The notes: a model not told the origin generated them from the letters alone. A stretch of 64,000 bases of DNA from Cristatella mucedo (GCA_009760855.2 WPIO01000017.1:5411001-5475000); one strand, 5' to 3'; positions 20,056 through 31,285 are shown, counted from the stretch's first letter. Numbers and translations: made by a program.

Positions 20056-20602
20056 CACTAAAGCCCTCAACTGGGTACCCATACCCATACCTACGCCAAT
20101 ACCCACCCATACCCATGCGTACTGGTTGGGTGTGGGTGGCGTCTGTAATCTTATGGGTGGGTATTGGCCTGCCTTATAAAAAATCCCACTTAAGGGTGCC
20201 TTTAGGAGTTCAGACGCACGAATCTGCCGGAAGTTTCGGAGTCAAAAGCGGAGCTTTCGGCCGAGTTTCGGTCCGATCCACCAGAATCGGGTGTACAATG
20301 TCAGCATCGGGACGACGTGCTTTCAAAGTTCAAATCGAAATTGCCCAATACGTCCGAATCACGATGAACACCGACACCTCCACGATCGAGTGCAAGCTGA
20401 AGAAGAAACCGGCTGATGGCGAGACGCCTCCGTATGTGACCCGAGACAGCATCGCTGGCAAGAATAAGGCGATCTGGAAACGGGTGTGGGTATGGGTTTG
20501 GATATGGTTTTGTATATGGATGGTCTGGCGACCGATCTTCTGGCCAATGGGTGAGCTCGGGCAAGGATGTCCATGGTACCCGCCCACATGGCGATTGAGG
20601 GC
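20056..20602. mobile_element. TIR element without transposase, inserted in a LINE 3' end
   Basis: Short inverted ends (agccctcaa at 20056-20064 and ttgagggct near 20594-20602) enclose about 550 bases. Subterminal regions are rich in repeated CCCATA/GGGTAT motifs in opposite orientation (20070-20125 and 20483-20515). It interrupts the LINE copy of 19440-20035 before its hairpin. The pattern suggests a hAT-like non-autonomous transposon. The 195-codon plus ORF across the element (20034-20621) is rich in Trp, Tyr and Pro because of the GGGTAT repeats. I do not recognise its central part, MSASGRRAFKVQIEIAQYVR. Target duplication is not clear. Confidence 0.45.
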
Positions 20603-20690
20603 TCTGCCGTATAGTGCCTAGAGAGAGATAAAATGCTCAGAGAGGGCTATGCAAACATATTGTAATTGTCATTATTATTATTATCGAGTG
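20603..20690 (+). mobile_element. LINE A/C 3' hairpin and tail
   Basis: tagtgcctagagagagat, tgctcagagagggct, then an (ATT)n tail. This is the displaced 3' end of the LINE at 19440. Confidence 0.7.
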
Positions 20691-21189
20691 CGGGATACGC
20701 AATGATGTTCCTTTGTTCTCAATACTGGTTGTTGGCAGAGAATTAAGTACTTTTAAGCTAGGTATCCGTTCTTCCTAACATTTCATCCGAATTACAGTTA
20801 AAGTAGAGGGAGTAACTTTCCCTGCCGCCCTGCTCAGTTATACGGACTCGGACCGATCGCGTCTGGCGTTACTCGCACAGCTCGTTGTGGTCCAGGTCGA
20901 GTGACATCTTCTGGGTCGGCAGCACGAATAGACAATGTGGAAGGCTTTTAAGGAGAGCGGAGCTCCACAGATGTTCAGTGAACGTTTCTCAAGCTAAAAC
21001 GTGCACTGTGATGCTCCTGGGCGCTTTTTATTGCTTTATATTTTTAGTGCTTTTTATTTTTATTTTTATTGCACAAAGCGCCCAGGAGCACGTGCAAGAC
21101 TGCTATAACTTACTAAAGAGAAAGGCAGGCAGTGACCGGCGGAGAGGCTGGCAGGTCGCTCGGCTGACCTTATTCAAGTAAAAAGAGAT

Positions 21190-23130
21190 TCTCACCTGGT
21201 GACCCTATTCCATCTCCTCTCTAGTCTTCACTATTGGGTAAACTTATTCCAGCCGTAAATCAGGCTTTTAGTGCTTCCCTAGATCATGGGGTTTTTCTAA
21301 AGTCTCTTAAATCGGCCACCCTTCGACCAATACTCAATATGCCTAGATTGGCTTCAGATGACTAGAAATCTATCTCCCAGTCTCCCTTCTTTTTCAAAAA
21401 TTACCAAACAGATTGTGGCTAAGCAGCCTGTTAAACACACTGACAAGAATGAATTTTCAGAAAAAATTTGGTCGGATTCAAGCGACCATACTCCACTGGT
21501 GCTATAATAATAATAATACATTTAAGTAGCCCCCTCGGAGAACTTAATCTCTTTCTAAGCACTTTACTGGATAGAAGTGAGATGCACAGAGTCAACATAT
21601 AAATATAGTTGATTTCTTCTAAATGTCGACAGGTCAAGGGATGCCATTATAGTTAGGCATTCAGGTTTGTGAAAGACACTAGGTTCGCGATTTTTCTATG
21701 ACTAAAAGTAAGTTTTATTGTGGTTATTTCATTTGAGAAAGTTTGTCTGTCAACCTGTGTCCTCTATGTGACCTATGACATCCTAAGCAGCCACGAAGGC
21801 GATAATTCCACACCCTGGTTCTGCTCGCTCTGTCAGCTGCGTTTGAGACTATTAATTGTAATACCCTACTTTAACGATCGCGATCAACAATCGTTCTGGC
21901 AGAAGATCAGTTGGCGCGGTTGAAATATCAGTTGTTCGATCGAGTTCGATAGTGTCGTGTGGCTGTCAAGTCTCATCCACTAGAACAGTCACCTGGAGAG
22001 TTCCACAAGGGTCTATTACTGGTTCTTTGCTGTTGTTCATTTATGTCGAGCCACTGGAAAAAAGTGAATCGGGCCAAGGTTTCGGCTACCACTGCTATGC
22101 CGACGATAGCCAGCTATATTTGTCAGTTTAGCCGTCGAAATCCTCTGCAGTGATTGATAAACTGAATCCTCGCCTTGCAGACATTTGATCCATGATGTCG
22201 GCCAATTTCCGTAAAATAAGCGATGGTAAGATGGAACTGCTACTCATAGGACACCCCAAGCGTGCGGCCGGACTAGGAGCCTTTGCTCTTCTAATAGGGG
22301 ATGCTGTAATGGTACCTTCATCATGCACTCTTTTTTATCTTTGATAACTGCTCAAAGTTTGAAAGCTTCATTGAGAAGACCGCTTCCACAGCAAGCCATC
22401 GCGTTCCATCCCCGTCCAAGATGAGAGACTATCTACCACGATGGCATTCTAAAAATCGTAATAGCTTCCTGGTTCTGTTTAGTCTGGACTACAGCAATTC
22501 AGTTTTGGCTGGGCTACCAAAAAAGCGATTTTTAAAAGCCTCTGCAGCTGGGATAATTATTGCAGCTCGGCTAGCCAACAAATCCCAGAGGTTAATCCAT
22601 GTGTCTCCCCTGCTGTAGGAGCTGCGATTGCTTCCGGTTGATAAATGGATACCAAGCAAAATTCTCACTCTGACCCAAAATGCCACATCACTTGGCTCCT
22701 TCATACCTAGCTGAACTTCAGCGCCAGCTTCAGCCTGCTCGTGCCCTCAAGTCCTCTACTGACAATAAATTAGCTGTTCCATTCCTTTGTTTAAAGACCG
22801 TTGGATACACAAGCTTTTGGTCTCCAGTTCCTAGACTGTAGAACTCACATCCACAATTTTTACGCAATGACATCCACTCTCTAGCTGCCGACGGGGAAAA
22901 ATTCTTCTCAGCCTTTCTGAGCGGCTGCTCGCTTCCACGATACTCACTTCCCCTATCTTAGCTATGCCTCTCACTTGCTCTTTATTGACGATGTCATCTT
23001 TAGAGATAAAATCCAATAGCTACCGGCTGCTCACTGGAAGCCGCGTAGGGTTTGAGTGTTTTGGAATTTGTCCTGCAAAACACCCTTTTGGTCTTTGAGT
23101 AGTTACAGACGGAGATAAATTACAAGGCAA
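21190..23130 (+). mobile_element. LINE B, decayed, interrupted by LINE A
   Basis: Recognisable blocks include a reverse transcriptase start (atcggccacccttcgaccaa, the VRPILK-type motif) and a fragment matching the LDLSDAFDTIDH region near 21810-21890. The palm box corresponding to CYADDSQLYL lies near 22090, and the 3' domain corresponds to KILTLTQNATSLGSFIPS near 22650-22720. The 3' tail is gagtagttacagacggaga near 23095-23125. Frameshifts are numerous. A LINE A fragment on the opposite strand sits at 21508-21770. Confidence 0.78.
21508..21770 (-). mobile_element. LINE A fragment inserted in LINE B
   Basis: Tail and hairpin at the left (aataataatacattt, tctctttctaagcac), then a jump to the segment that reads antisense to the [10 protein letters not shown] region (attgagaaagtttg-like). 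An internal deletion has removed most of the body. Confidence 0.7.
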
Positions 23131-23217
23131 GTGTGTGCGGCAAAAAAACTTTAGTTCACGAGTCCAAACATTACTCGTCATTTTCGATAACCTTTTCAAA
23201 GTGGTTGCCTTTGACTA
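23131..23217. other. Unassigned spacer
   Basis: No feature seen. Confidence 0.3.
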
Positions 23218-23310
23218 CCGAGGTAGTGGGCTCGAGCCCTGCGACATAAGTGAAGCACCTGGATAGAGATTAAGTTCTTTTGAAACGCTATACAAATGAA
23301 GTACATATAT
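23218..23310 (+). mobile_element. SINE-I, 5'-truncated
   Basis: Starts at the B-box region (gaggtagtgggctcgagccc), then gaagcacctggatagagatt and the tail. The A box is missing. Confidence 0.8.
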
Positions 23311-23897
23311 TTCTATGGTTAAAGCCAGAGGTTATGGTGTGTTGGGTTTCTAGCGCAGGCCTGCTAAATAAAACTTTACTGCAACAGGAAAACGACAAAC
23401 GCCAATGCCTAGGTAATACGTACTAGGTGAACTTACGGCCAAGAAACTTGAAAGGTCTGCAAGCGCCATCTGGCCAAATGGCTTAAAGGGAAATTCACTG
23501 ACAACTCTTACCATACCTAGTCGCATACTTTTGTGACTTAAGCATACATGTTTATGGAGGATAGCAGTGCTGCCCAATATCTCGAGGGCAAGCTAATCGA
23601 GAGGCAGTTGCTGCTAATTTCTGCTATGCACCGAAGCTTCGCTCTTGATCTTATGTCAGTTATTTGGCCACAGCTGTTTTCCTGTCAATGACCTGAGAGA
23701 GGTAAGGACTAGACGGTTCCAGTTATCTAGCAGCAGACAAACCTTAGTTGCTCACCCGGTCTTTTCGGAAGCAATGCAGAACTTCCTGCCACAGGACTCA
23801 AAAAATCTAAGACCTGGGCGTAAAGGGTGGTCACCTTACTGCCAAGATAAATCCCCATGTTTAATTTTTAAGAAGCTAAAGCTGCCGTTCACTGCTT

Positions 23898-24097
23898 AAT
23901 AATAATAATAATAATAATGATAATAAATACTACCTGATTTACCAGCCTTTTTGTATAGCGACAGACGAGCCTTCACGGCTATCACCACCGCTTGCAGCGA
24001 CAATAAATAATCACCCATCGAAGGATTTGAACCCACGATCTCGGGACCGAGGTCGTGAAAATCAACCGACCTTACCTAGTGTGCCATCACGGATTGC
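23898..24097 (-). mobile_element. SINE-II, tRNA-derived, near full-length
   Basis: Antisense copy with an (AAT)n tail at 23898-23927, the body (ggctatcaccaccgcttgca) and the B box as GGATTTGAACCC. The head ends near cctagtgtgccatcacgg. It matches the copies at 11236 and 52474. Confidence 0.85.
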
Positions 24098-24139
24098 AAA
24101 CTGATACACGGAAGTGGCATGCATGTTAAAGTATGAACG

Positions 24140-24235
24140 GAAACGGCTGAAGTTTTAGCTTAGGGATTAGGTGCTCGGACTTTACGCCCAAGGTTGCTGA
24201 TTCAAATCCTGCAGCAAGCAACCCTTTATTTCCCC
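24140..24235 (+). other. tRNA-like sequence, possible third SINE head
   Basis: An A-box-like tagcttagggattagg is followed by a B-box-like GATTCAAATCC at the usual spacing. No cloverleaf acceptor pairing was found and only one copy was seen, so the nature is uncertain. Confidence 0.3.
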
Positions 24236-24599
24236 AAAGCGAACGGTTGATATCCACCAACACTCTTCTACCACTATATATTAATGTCGATGACGCCACC
24301 GAACTCTAACTTAAATTAATTAACTAAAGAAACTTGGGCTGAACTGCAGGTTTCTGAAGACGCAAGTTGATATCTCCGTACTAGCTTGGCTAAGCTCAGG
24401 CAAAGGGATGACAAAGTTTGCAGACGTTTTTGGTCAGCATTTGACGGAAGAAAACTCACTGCCTTCTAATTTATACTAAAAGAAATCATATAGGATTTAT
24501 CAAAATAAAAATAAAAATGTATAACAATCCTAGTGAATTTTTGAAAAGGCAGGAAACCAATCGTAATCAATGCCAAAGCCAGAGTCGTCATGCGGTTGC

Positions 24600-25425
24600 T
24601 CATTTCGGAGCTTTCTGCATGAGATCAGCATGGAAAGTGTAACCGCGTGCTCGAAGCTTCAAAGATTCGAGCACATATTGCTGGACCACCCGAGGCTGTA
24701 GAGGACCGTGGACAGTTGCACCGGATGCAACGTTAGCAGAGTCCGTAGCAATGACGTTGTCCATAAGATTCTTGATGCCCCTCAGTCTGACAACATGGCC
24801 GTCGTAGTCATTGAGATGGCACGAGACGTCGATTACATCGTCGTCCCACTTCACAATACCCATGGGATACCAAAACTCATCGAGGATTGTGTGGTTCCTA
24901 ACGATCGGTCGGCTCCTTAGCCAGGCCTCGCTTGCTTGAATGTGCCGGCTCACGTAGACAATCCTCCAGTAGGGATCGCCGACGTGCAGTACGATAAAGT
25001 GAGTGCCGTACACGGAGAAATCGAGGCTGGGAGCGTAGGTGACGCCCACCGAGTGCCCGACACTAATGTAGTACGGATAGCGGTAGGCGACGAACGGCGT
25101 CCCGCCGCGTAGGTGATCGCCTTCGAAGGAGAACTCGTGGTTAGCGACCTGCTCGTGCACAAACGAACAGTCACCCGAGTCGATGCCGCATCGCATGACG
25201 CGTAGAGGATCGAGGCTGTATGTCAAGTAAAGGCTGCCGTTGACGTCCGCTGGGATCCAGTTGATCTCGGTTCGCTGCAGCTGGACGCCTGGCAGCTTCA
25301 GCTTTTTCTTCTGCCGCTTGTCCCAGTTCCACAGGTGCATGCGACCGCCAACCTCGTCGCGGCTGTCCTTGTCGAATATCCATGTGTGGAAAAGCAGCAG
25401 CAACTCATTGCCGACCTCCACCAGT
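24600..25425 (-). CDS. Type II membrane protein with GH130-like beta-propeller, exon 2
   Basis: Encodes residues 271-545 of the predicted protein, down to the stop at 24600-24602. The acceptor is attgtttttccag at 25426-25438. The first base completes the Arg of a DPR motif (269-271) whose first two residues come from exon 1. Motifs in order: LVEVGNELLLLFHTW (272-286), EINW (324-327), GSLYLTYSLDP (334-344), RGGTP (377-381), GHS (394-396), WYPMGIVKWDDDVI (456-469) and LND (475-477). In GH130 enzymes the DPR, RGGTP-like and late D motifs sit on successive blades around the active site, and the Asp of DPR is a catalytic candidate. Function is inferred: it could be a glycosyltransferase, phosphorylase or hydrolase acting on glycans in the secretory pathway. 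The substrate is unknown. Confidence 0.78.
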
Positions 25426-25484
25426 CTGGAAAAACAATACGCATGCACTGATGCTAAGAGCCAAACGTCCCAGTACATGATAAA

Positions 25485-26285
25485 CTGAATGCATGCCCTG
25501 CAGACATTCGCTCCTGGATGTTGGCGACTGTAAACTAAATGACGATAAAACTGAACTCCAACCTATTGGCGATGCTGTAGTGTAACCTTCATCACGTGCT
25601 CGAAATTTAGGTGTCCTCTGATAACTGCTTACATTTTGAGTTTCATTAGGAAGACTGCATCGACAGCTAGCCGTCACATTGAAGCCCCGTCTAAGATAAG
25701 GGTCTGCCTACCGTGGTGGCTTGCTAAAAATCTAACAAGCTCCTGATTCTCTGTCTAGGCTGAACTGTTGCGATTTTGTCTTACGTGGGCTACCAAAAAA
25801 AGCAATCACGCATCTGAAGCTGGGAATGGATATGGCTGCAAGGCTAGTAAACAAGTCCCCGAGGTTCTGCTATAGGCCTTCATTCCCAAAAAAAAGCTGC
25901 GATGGCTCCCTGTTGATCACAGGATACGGGGAAATTTTTTAAAACTGACCAACAAGGCCAGCCACGGCTTTGCTCCTCCATACCCAGCTGAACTGCTGCA
26001 GCAGTTTCAGCCTCTTCGTATCTTCAGGTCCTCTATTGACTATACATCAGACCGTTGGCAACAGAAGCTTTAACTATGCAGCTCCTAGACTGTTGAGCTC
26101 ACATCCACAATTCTTATGCAACGACACATACAACTTCGCAGATGCTGACTGGCAGATCCTTCCAGCCGTCCGAGCTGATACTCCCTTCTTCGATGCTTCG
26201 ATGCTACTCTTCAACTGTCCTCCTGACTCAGCCATGCTTAGCATGATGGCTACTGCTGGCCACTACCGAAAACCACTTAATAGTA
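25485..26285 (+). mobile_element. LINE B fragment in the intron of the beta-propeller gene
   Basis: Blocks equal to the LINE B region after the palm (cctgcagacattcgctcctg), then gtgctcgaaatttaggtgtc, then gctaccaaaaaaagcaatc, then the 3' part (cctagactgttgagctcaca and cgatgcttcgatg). It is antisense to the host gene. Confidence 0.78.
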
Positions 26286-26286
26286 A

Positions 26287-27370
26287 TAATAATAATGCAC
26301 TTCATAAAGCGCCCTCACATAACTCAATCTCTTTCTAGGCGATTTATATTTGCTGCAAAGGAAACACGATCGAATGGTGAGTGGTATTATGCTTGATAAG
26401 CAACATGAATAACATGGTTAGGGGTGACATGCACAGGGTCAGCATGCAAATGCAGTTAGTGGCAGCATGCACAGTGTCAGCCTGCATAAGCACATAAAGG
26501 ACAAATCACAGGGACCCACTAAATACTAAATGCTGTCGTTTTTTTAATGTGGTCAAGTCAGGGGATGTTGTGACGCAAGTCGGGAGTGAGTTAATGTAAT
26601 GAAACGTATCTCCGTCTGTAACTTCACAAAGTCATAAAGACCATGTGGGTGTTACGCAGGAGAGTTTTGTATAGCGCACTCACAGCCTAAGCGGCTTTCG
26701 GTACGCATTCGGTAGCCAACAGACTTCGTCTCACGCAACAAAGAGAAGTGGGAAGCATAGCAGAGTCAGGAGAGCAGTTGAGGTAGCGAGTAGCATAGAA
26801 GTAGCAGCTCAGGACCGCTGAAAAGGATGAGCCATAGTCGGCAGTAGGAGAGTAGTTACGTTGCGTAAGAATTGTGGAAGCGAGTTCCACAGTCTAGGAC
26901 CTGCAGAGCTAAAGCTTCTGTCGCCAACTGTCTTTAAGCAGAAGAATGGAACAGCTAATTTATTGTCCACACAGGACCTGAGGGCATGAAGAGGCTGAAA
27001 CTGAGGCAGCAGTTCAGCTAGGTACGAAGGAGCCAAGCCGTGGCGGGCCTTGTGGGTCAGTGTAAGAACTTTGCTCTGTATCCGTAGCTCAACCGGCAAC
27101 CATCCTAGCTCTTTTAGCAAAGGAGACACGTGCTCAAACCGCTGGGACTTGAAGACTAGCCTTGCAGCCATATTCATGGTCCGCTGCAGTGGCCTAATAG
27201 CTTTCTTTGGCAGCCCAGCCAAAAGGGAATTACAGTTCCAGGCTTTGGGAGCATACGAATTTAAGGCACGGTCTCCAAAGGATTTGAGGTCTGTACGAGA
27301 TATAGGTAAACAGTTAGTTTCCGAAAAGCAGGAGGTACTGTGCCTGGCCTGGTGGGGGGGGGGAGTAGCT
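26287..27370 (-). mobile_element. LINE A fragment, split by a LINE B insertion
   Basis: The 3' part is at 26287-26592 (tail, hairpin, untranslated region). The body resumes at 27234-27370 with ccaggctttgggagcata, corresponding to the PKAWNS block read antisense. The sequence from cgggagtgagtt to ccaggctttg is contiguous in the copy at 55563. It lies in the intron of the beta-propeller gene, in the same transcriptional direction. Confidence 0.88.
26593..27233 (-). mobile_element. LINE B, 5'-truncated, nested in LINE A
   Basis: On the minus strand the open part gives AGLPKKAIRPLQRTMNMAAR, then RFEHVSPLLKELGWLPVELR, then TLTHKARHGLAPSYLAELLP, then GDRSFSSAGPRLWNSLPQFL. It continues to the 3' end and an ATTAC-type tail at 26593-26600. 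The flanks share agtt (26589-26592 and 27234-27237), a likely 4-base target duplication. Confidence 0.9.
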
Positions 27371-27387
27371 TAGACTTTTAGCACACT

Positions 27388-27440
27388 CATGGCCTTTGTG
27401 GAGTTACAGATGGAGATATATTACATTGCATTACATGTGA
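27388..27440 (+). mobile_element. LINE B 3' tail fragment
   Basis: tggcctttgtggagttacag, atggagatatattacatt and a second attacat unit. This is only the extreme 3' end of LINE B. Confidence 0.75.
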
Positions 27441-29020
27441 TGCCTGTGGAATCGGTTTCATTCATCGCTGCACGTACGGGGATAGAGGCATCTACCGTCC
27501 ATTGTGCCTACCTGGAAGGTTGGCTTGCTTCTTGCATCCGACCTACTCCTACCTTTGTCTGCCAGAGAACTCTGACGAGTAGACGATGATGGCAATGATG
27601 AAGCGATGCGTCGTGAGCAGTTGAGTCAATTTTAAAAACAGGGCCACACAGGTGGTTCTTTAGCCAAGCACGGTAGAACCATGCTTGAAGATGATCATTG
27701 GACGGGTGACGGTAATGTGTTGCATACAGTTGATGGACTGCATGAAGTTATCCAATGCATGCAAGCAAGTGCATTTGTACAAACACATGCACAATCCAGA
27801 CAGCAGACTAAACAAATTGTAGAGCAGCAAGCTCAGCTTCTAAAGAGGCCGTCAAGGAGCGCTGACGTGGTAATAGGAGTTCCAGGTCAAGGTCGAAAAA
27901 GCACTGAAAAAAGTCACAACAGCCAAATTATGACAGCCCTTGAGATTCTTAGCGGTTCCTGAATTACAACTTATAGGAGCCGGATAGTCTGTAGCTCAAA
28001 AACATAAGCTAGATATCTTATGTACGAGTCAGTCAGTTGTGCTCTGGACTGCGAACGAGTCAGTGTGACGCTGGGCTTCTAGTCAGTGAGTTATAAGACA
28101 TGGCTGACACTGTATAGACGTGGCCCTCAGTGGCTATCAAGTACAATGCAATAGGTAATCGGATATGGACTTTCATGTTAAGATACGGGTGCTCTTTATT
28201 GGTACGGGCTCTGCTACCGTCAGAAAACCTGCTTGTGTCAGGCAGAAACTACGACTCTTTAGACTCGTGCTTCGATGCCCCAGATTCATCGGTAGTTTTC
28301 ATGCTCTGGCAGGAATAGCAAAACTACAAGGGCCGCGCTTCCCCCCCAGGCCTTTAGTGCAGAAGCCGAAATAGCACGTTTATAGCAAAACTCCGTGATG
28401 GGTGGAGAAAATCCCTCAAACTTCGAGAGAACGGCACCGATTATGACGACTTAGTAATGCTTGCCTGAGAGGTATACCCAGTCAAGTTGACTTGGTTTGT
28501 CGCTGCCCATTCCCTGAAAAGAATACCCTAGTTTGTCTGGTCAGGTGCCCATTGTGTGTGGGATCAGAAAACGTGCCCATATTTAAGAGAGCTGGTGGCA
28601 TAGCTTAAGTCAGAAGATCACAGGCTGCTGTGGTTGGCTGGATAGGAGACTGCCCGAAGCCATCGCTGTCACCGAATTCCAAACTCAGCATCCAAACAAG
28701 GTTCTACCTAAAGGTAAACTATTTTAAGCTACTGAAACACCATTATACACTGAGCAGTGTCAAAATTATTAGTCTGATGCTGAATTTCGATATTTCTACC
28801 ATAAATTAGTAATGTGAGTCACGCATCCGTCTACGGCATCCAGACGCATAGCAAACGTCTGCTGTTGTTGCTAAAATGTTTAGTAAACCTATCTAAAACC
28901 CTCACAGTGCACGATAGCTGAAACAATAGAGCTGTATCTTAGAATGACTAAGGATAGGCAGTGCGATGATGCACGGAGCTATTGGTACGAATGAAGAGGT
29001 AACCGAGTGCAATGAAGCTC
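27441..29020. other. Intron of the beta-propeller gene, mostly unassigned
   Basis: No repeat family recognised. A plus ORF at 27681-27962 (93 codons, Gln- and His-rich, with QQTKQIVEQQAQLLKR) has no known relative. It could be part of an old transposon or chance. Confidence 0.35.
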
Positions 29021-29024
29021 TTGG

Positions 29025-29110
29025 GTTAATACTTTGCAGCCAACGTAAAGTGCCTAGAAAGAGATTTGAGTTCTCCGAGGGCGCTATAACAAATGTATTG
29101 CTATCATTAT
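29025..29110 (+). mobile_element. LINE A 3' end
   Basis: gccaacgtaaagtgcctag, gagttctccgagggcgctat, then a short ATT-type tail. No body is visible upstream. Confidence 0.75.
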
Positions 29111-29375
29111 CAGTCGAGGCAGTCCAAATCACCGGCTTCTACGGCAAGTGCGGCGAGCCACGTGAATCGTGCCCATGCACCAGGCAAGGCAAAGCAGCAC
29201 TGGGAATGTAAGGTACGGCGGTGCACTGCCAAGGCCACTCCACCAAAAGAAGCACGACACCTCACCGGAGGCAATTTCCTATGGAAGGCAGGAGAAAGTC
29301 GGATACCAGCAGCAGACTCACGGGCGAAGTGGCGCTAGTTATCGAGGACGGTGGAGTTGGGCAAAGCAACGGTAC

Positions 29376-30187
29376 CTTGGATCCATTGCACCGTCGCTCT
29401 TGTAGGAGAACATTATGTTCGTCGTTGTCGGTATCCCGACCAGCTCCCCGGGCTCTATGGCCGCGTAGTTCTCCCTCATGCGCACGTGGTACAGAAAGTT
29501 CTCCTGCCACGTGTTCTTCCAGCCAAAGTTGATTTCGTTCCTGCTGCGGTTCGCCCTGCGGAGTTCCTTCTTTCGGAACTCGTACTGAGCTAGCCATACG
29601 CGCTGGACGAGCAGCAGCTCGTTCTGCCGCCGGACAAGTGCCGGTACGGTGGCGAAGAACTGGCACTCGTTGAAGTCGTCCTGGAATATCTCGCGCACAT
29701 GGTCGTCGACCTCGGGCGAGAAAGACTTGACCAAGGACCACACGACGAACGCCGAGATTTCGCCTTTGCGCGAACCGATTTCGGCGTCGTCGCGGAAGAT
29801 CATGCCGTGCAGGAGCTGCCTCCTCGCCAGCTCTCCGTCTCTCGTCGGCGGCGGCGGCGGCGAGTCGGCTGCGCGCGTGTCGCTGCGAGCGTCGCGTCTG
29901 AGGTCGTCTTTGTCGCCGCCAGTGTCCAGAGGGGCTACTTGGTGCGGAACCGAGCGCCGCCGCCGGAGCACGACCTGGCCGCCGCTGCGTAGTGAGAGAC
30001 TGGCCGCCGACTGGTCGCCGAGCAGCGGCAGTAGCCTCTCCGGCTGGCTCGCTAAGTAGACGAGCAGCACGGCGCCGTGTAGAGACAGGAGAGCCAGCAG
30101 GCGCGGTAGGATTTTCTGCAAGGCAACGCGCCGTCGAAACCCCCGCAGCGACGGCGGCGTTCTGCTGCTAGTTCTCCCGGCATCCAT
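29376..30187 (-). CDS. Type II membrane protein with GH130-like beta-propeller, exon 1
   Basis: Encodes residues 1-270 plus two bases. The short basic N-terminus (MDAGRTSSRTPPSLRGFRRR) precedes a single hydrophobic segment at about 24-47 (ILPRLLALLSLHGAVLLVYL), without a cleavage motif. This is the Golgi type II topology. A variable Arg/Pro-rich stem follows (50-115) and the folded domain starts near 120. Blocks seen are FFATVPALVRRQNELLLVQR, NEINFGWKNTWQENFLYHVR, GELVGIPTTTNIMFSYKSD and the DP of the DPR motif. The donor is CCAAG followed by gtaccg at 29376/29375, phase 2, and it fits exon 2 exactly. The total is 545 residues. The exon is very GC-rich (over 60%), with CpG in the stem. The family is recognised from motifs only. 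The plus-strand ORFs at 29649-30059 are shadows. Confidence 0.8.
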
Positions 30188-30865
30188 CAGTGGCTACTTT
30201 CGAGCAGGTAGCTTATGGACTCCATCGGACCGGCCGACCTCGCCCGAGCGCACTGTCCTGACAATTGCGGCTGCTGACGCCGCCAGAAAGCTGCGCCGCT
30301 GTGAACACCGGCTACCGTAGGATCTCACGGTGGCGCGAGCATCTGGCATCTTGCCGCATCCGGCAAGCCCAGCCACTGATCCGGTCACCCATTGGTATGC
30401 AAATTACCGTCGACGCGGCGAGTGTCTTCTGCCTACCTGGCGCCGGCTGGAATCGGCCCTCAGAGGGAGGTCGTCGGAATGTGTACCTGCCCTCTCTCCC
30501 CAGAGTAGGCGGGCCAACAGTCTCGGGCGCGGTTTTAGCCCTGCCCTGAATTAGCGACCCGTAGCTATCCCGTGGCCTTTAAAGATGGCTCGGGGAGCCT
30601 GCTTGAGCTAACAACCCGGACAGTATGTACACGCAGCTGCGGCTAGCGGCGGACCTTTAATCGATAAGAGTGAAAAGTAAAGGAACGTATTCAGGCAGTG
30701 CCCGAAAATGCTCAAAGGTCGGTAAGGTGGTAGGATAATCGAAAAACTACGTCGCTAATCGTGTAAGCAGGAATGCAGTTGCTAGTGCAATGCAAATGTG
30801 CTTAGCATTTTTTCGTTCTATTTTTTGCAGATGCATTTTTTTGCTTCACGTTCTTGGCCGTGTCA
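30188..30865 (-). promoter_or_regulatory. Probable upstream region of the beta-propeller gene
   Basis: GC-rich and CpG-rich to about 30550, then AT-rich. No TATA box or defined motif could be assigned. The short plus ORFs (30265-30554) are probably composition artefacts. Confidence 0.35.
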
Positions 30866-30869
30866 CGCT

Positions 30870-30945
30870 TCCTTGGAAACAAATGCAGAGTGCCTAGAAA
30901 GAGATTGAGTTCTCCGAGGGCTCTATATGTTATTTATTCCAGTAC
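30870..30945 (+). mobile_element. LINE A 3' end
   Basis: aaatgcagagtgcctagaaa and gttctccgagggctctatat with a T/A-rich tail. Confidence 0.75.
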
Positions 30946-31002
30946 TTCGTTGTACTGCTTAGTCACAGATTCCGTAAGCAGCATCGAAAATGCAAAGTGT
31001 GA

Positions 31003-31285
31003 CATTATTCGCAACGCCAACTACTCTCCAACTGCCGACTATGGCACATCTTTTTCAGCGGTCCTGAACTGCTACTGCTATGCTACTCACTACCTCAACT
31101 GCTCTCCTGACTCTGCTATGCTTCCCACTCTCTCTTTGTTGCGTGAGACGAAGTCTGTTGGCTACCGAATGCGTACCGAAAGCCGCTTAGGCTGTGAGTG
31201 CGCTATACAAAACTCTCCTGCGTAACACCCACATGGTCTTCATGACTTTGTGGAGTTACTGACGGAGATACATTACATTACATAA
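31003..31285 (+). mobile_element. LINE B 3' end
   Basis: gccgactatggcacatcttt, then gttgcgtgagacgaagtctg, then gtgcgctatacaaaactctc, then taacacccacatggtctt and tgacggagatacattacatt. It is 5'-truncated and provides a clean sense-strand model of the LINE B 3' terminus. Confidence 0.88.

Noticed and set aside
20070-20125. Interstitial telomeric repeat
   Set aside because: The CCCATA units resemble telomere repeats only loosely and do not match TTAGGG. They are subterminal motifs of an element.
20034-20621. Plus-strand ORF of 195 codons as a gene
   Set aside because: It coincides with the TIR-like element and its GGGTAT motifs. It starts in a LINE 3' region and has no family match.
29649-30059. 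Plus-strand ORF of 136 codons
   Set aside because: Shadow of exon 1 of the beta-propeller gene. Ser/Arg-rich composition only.
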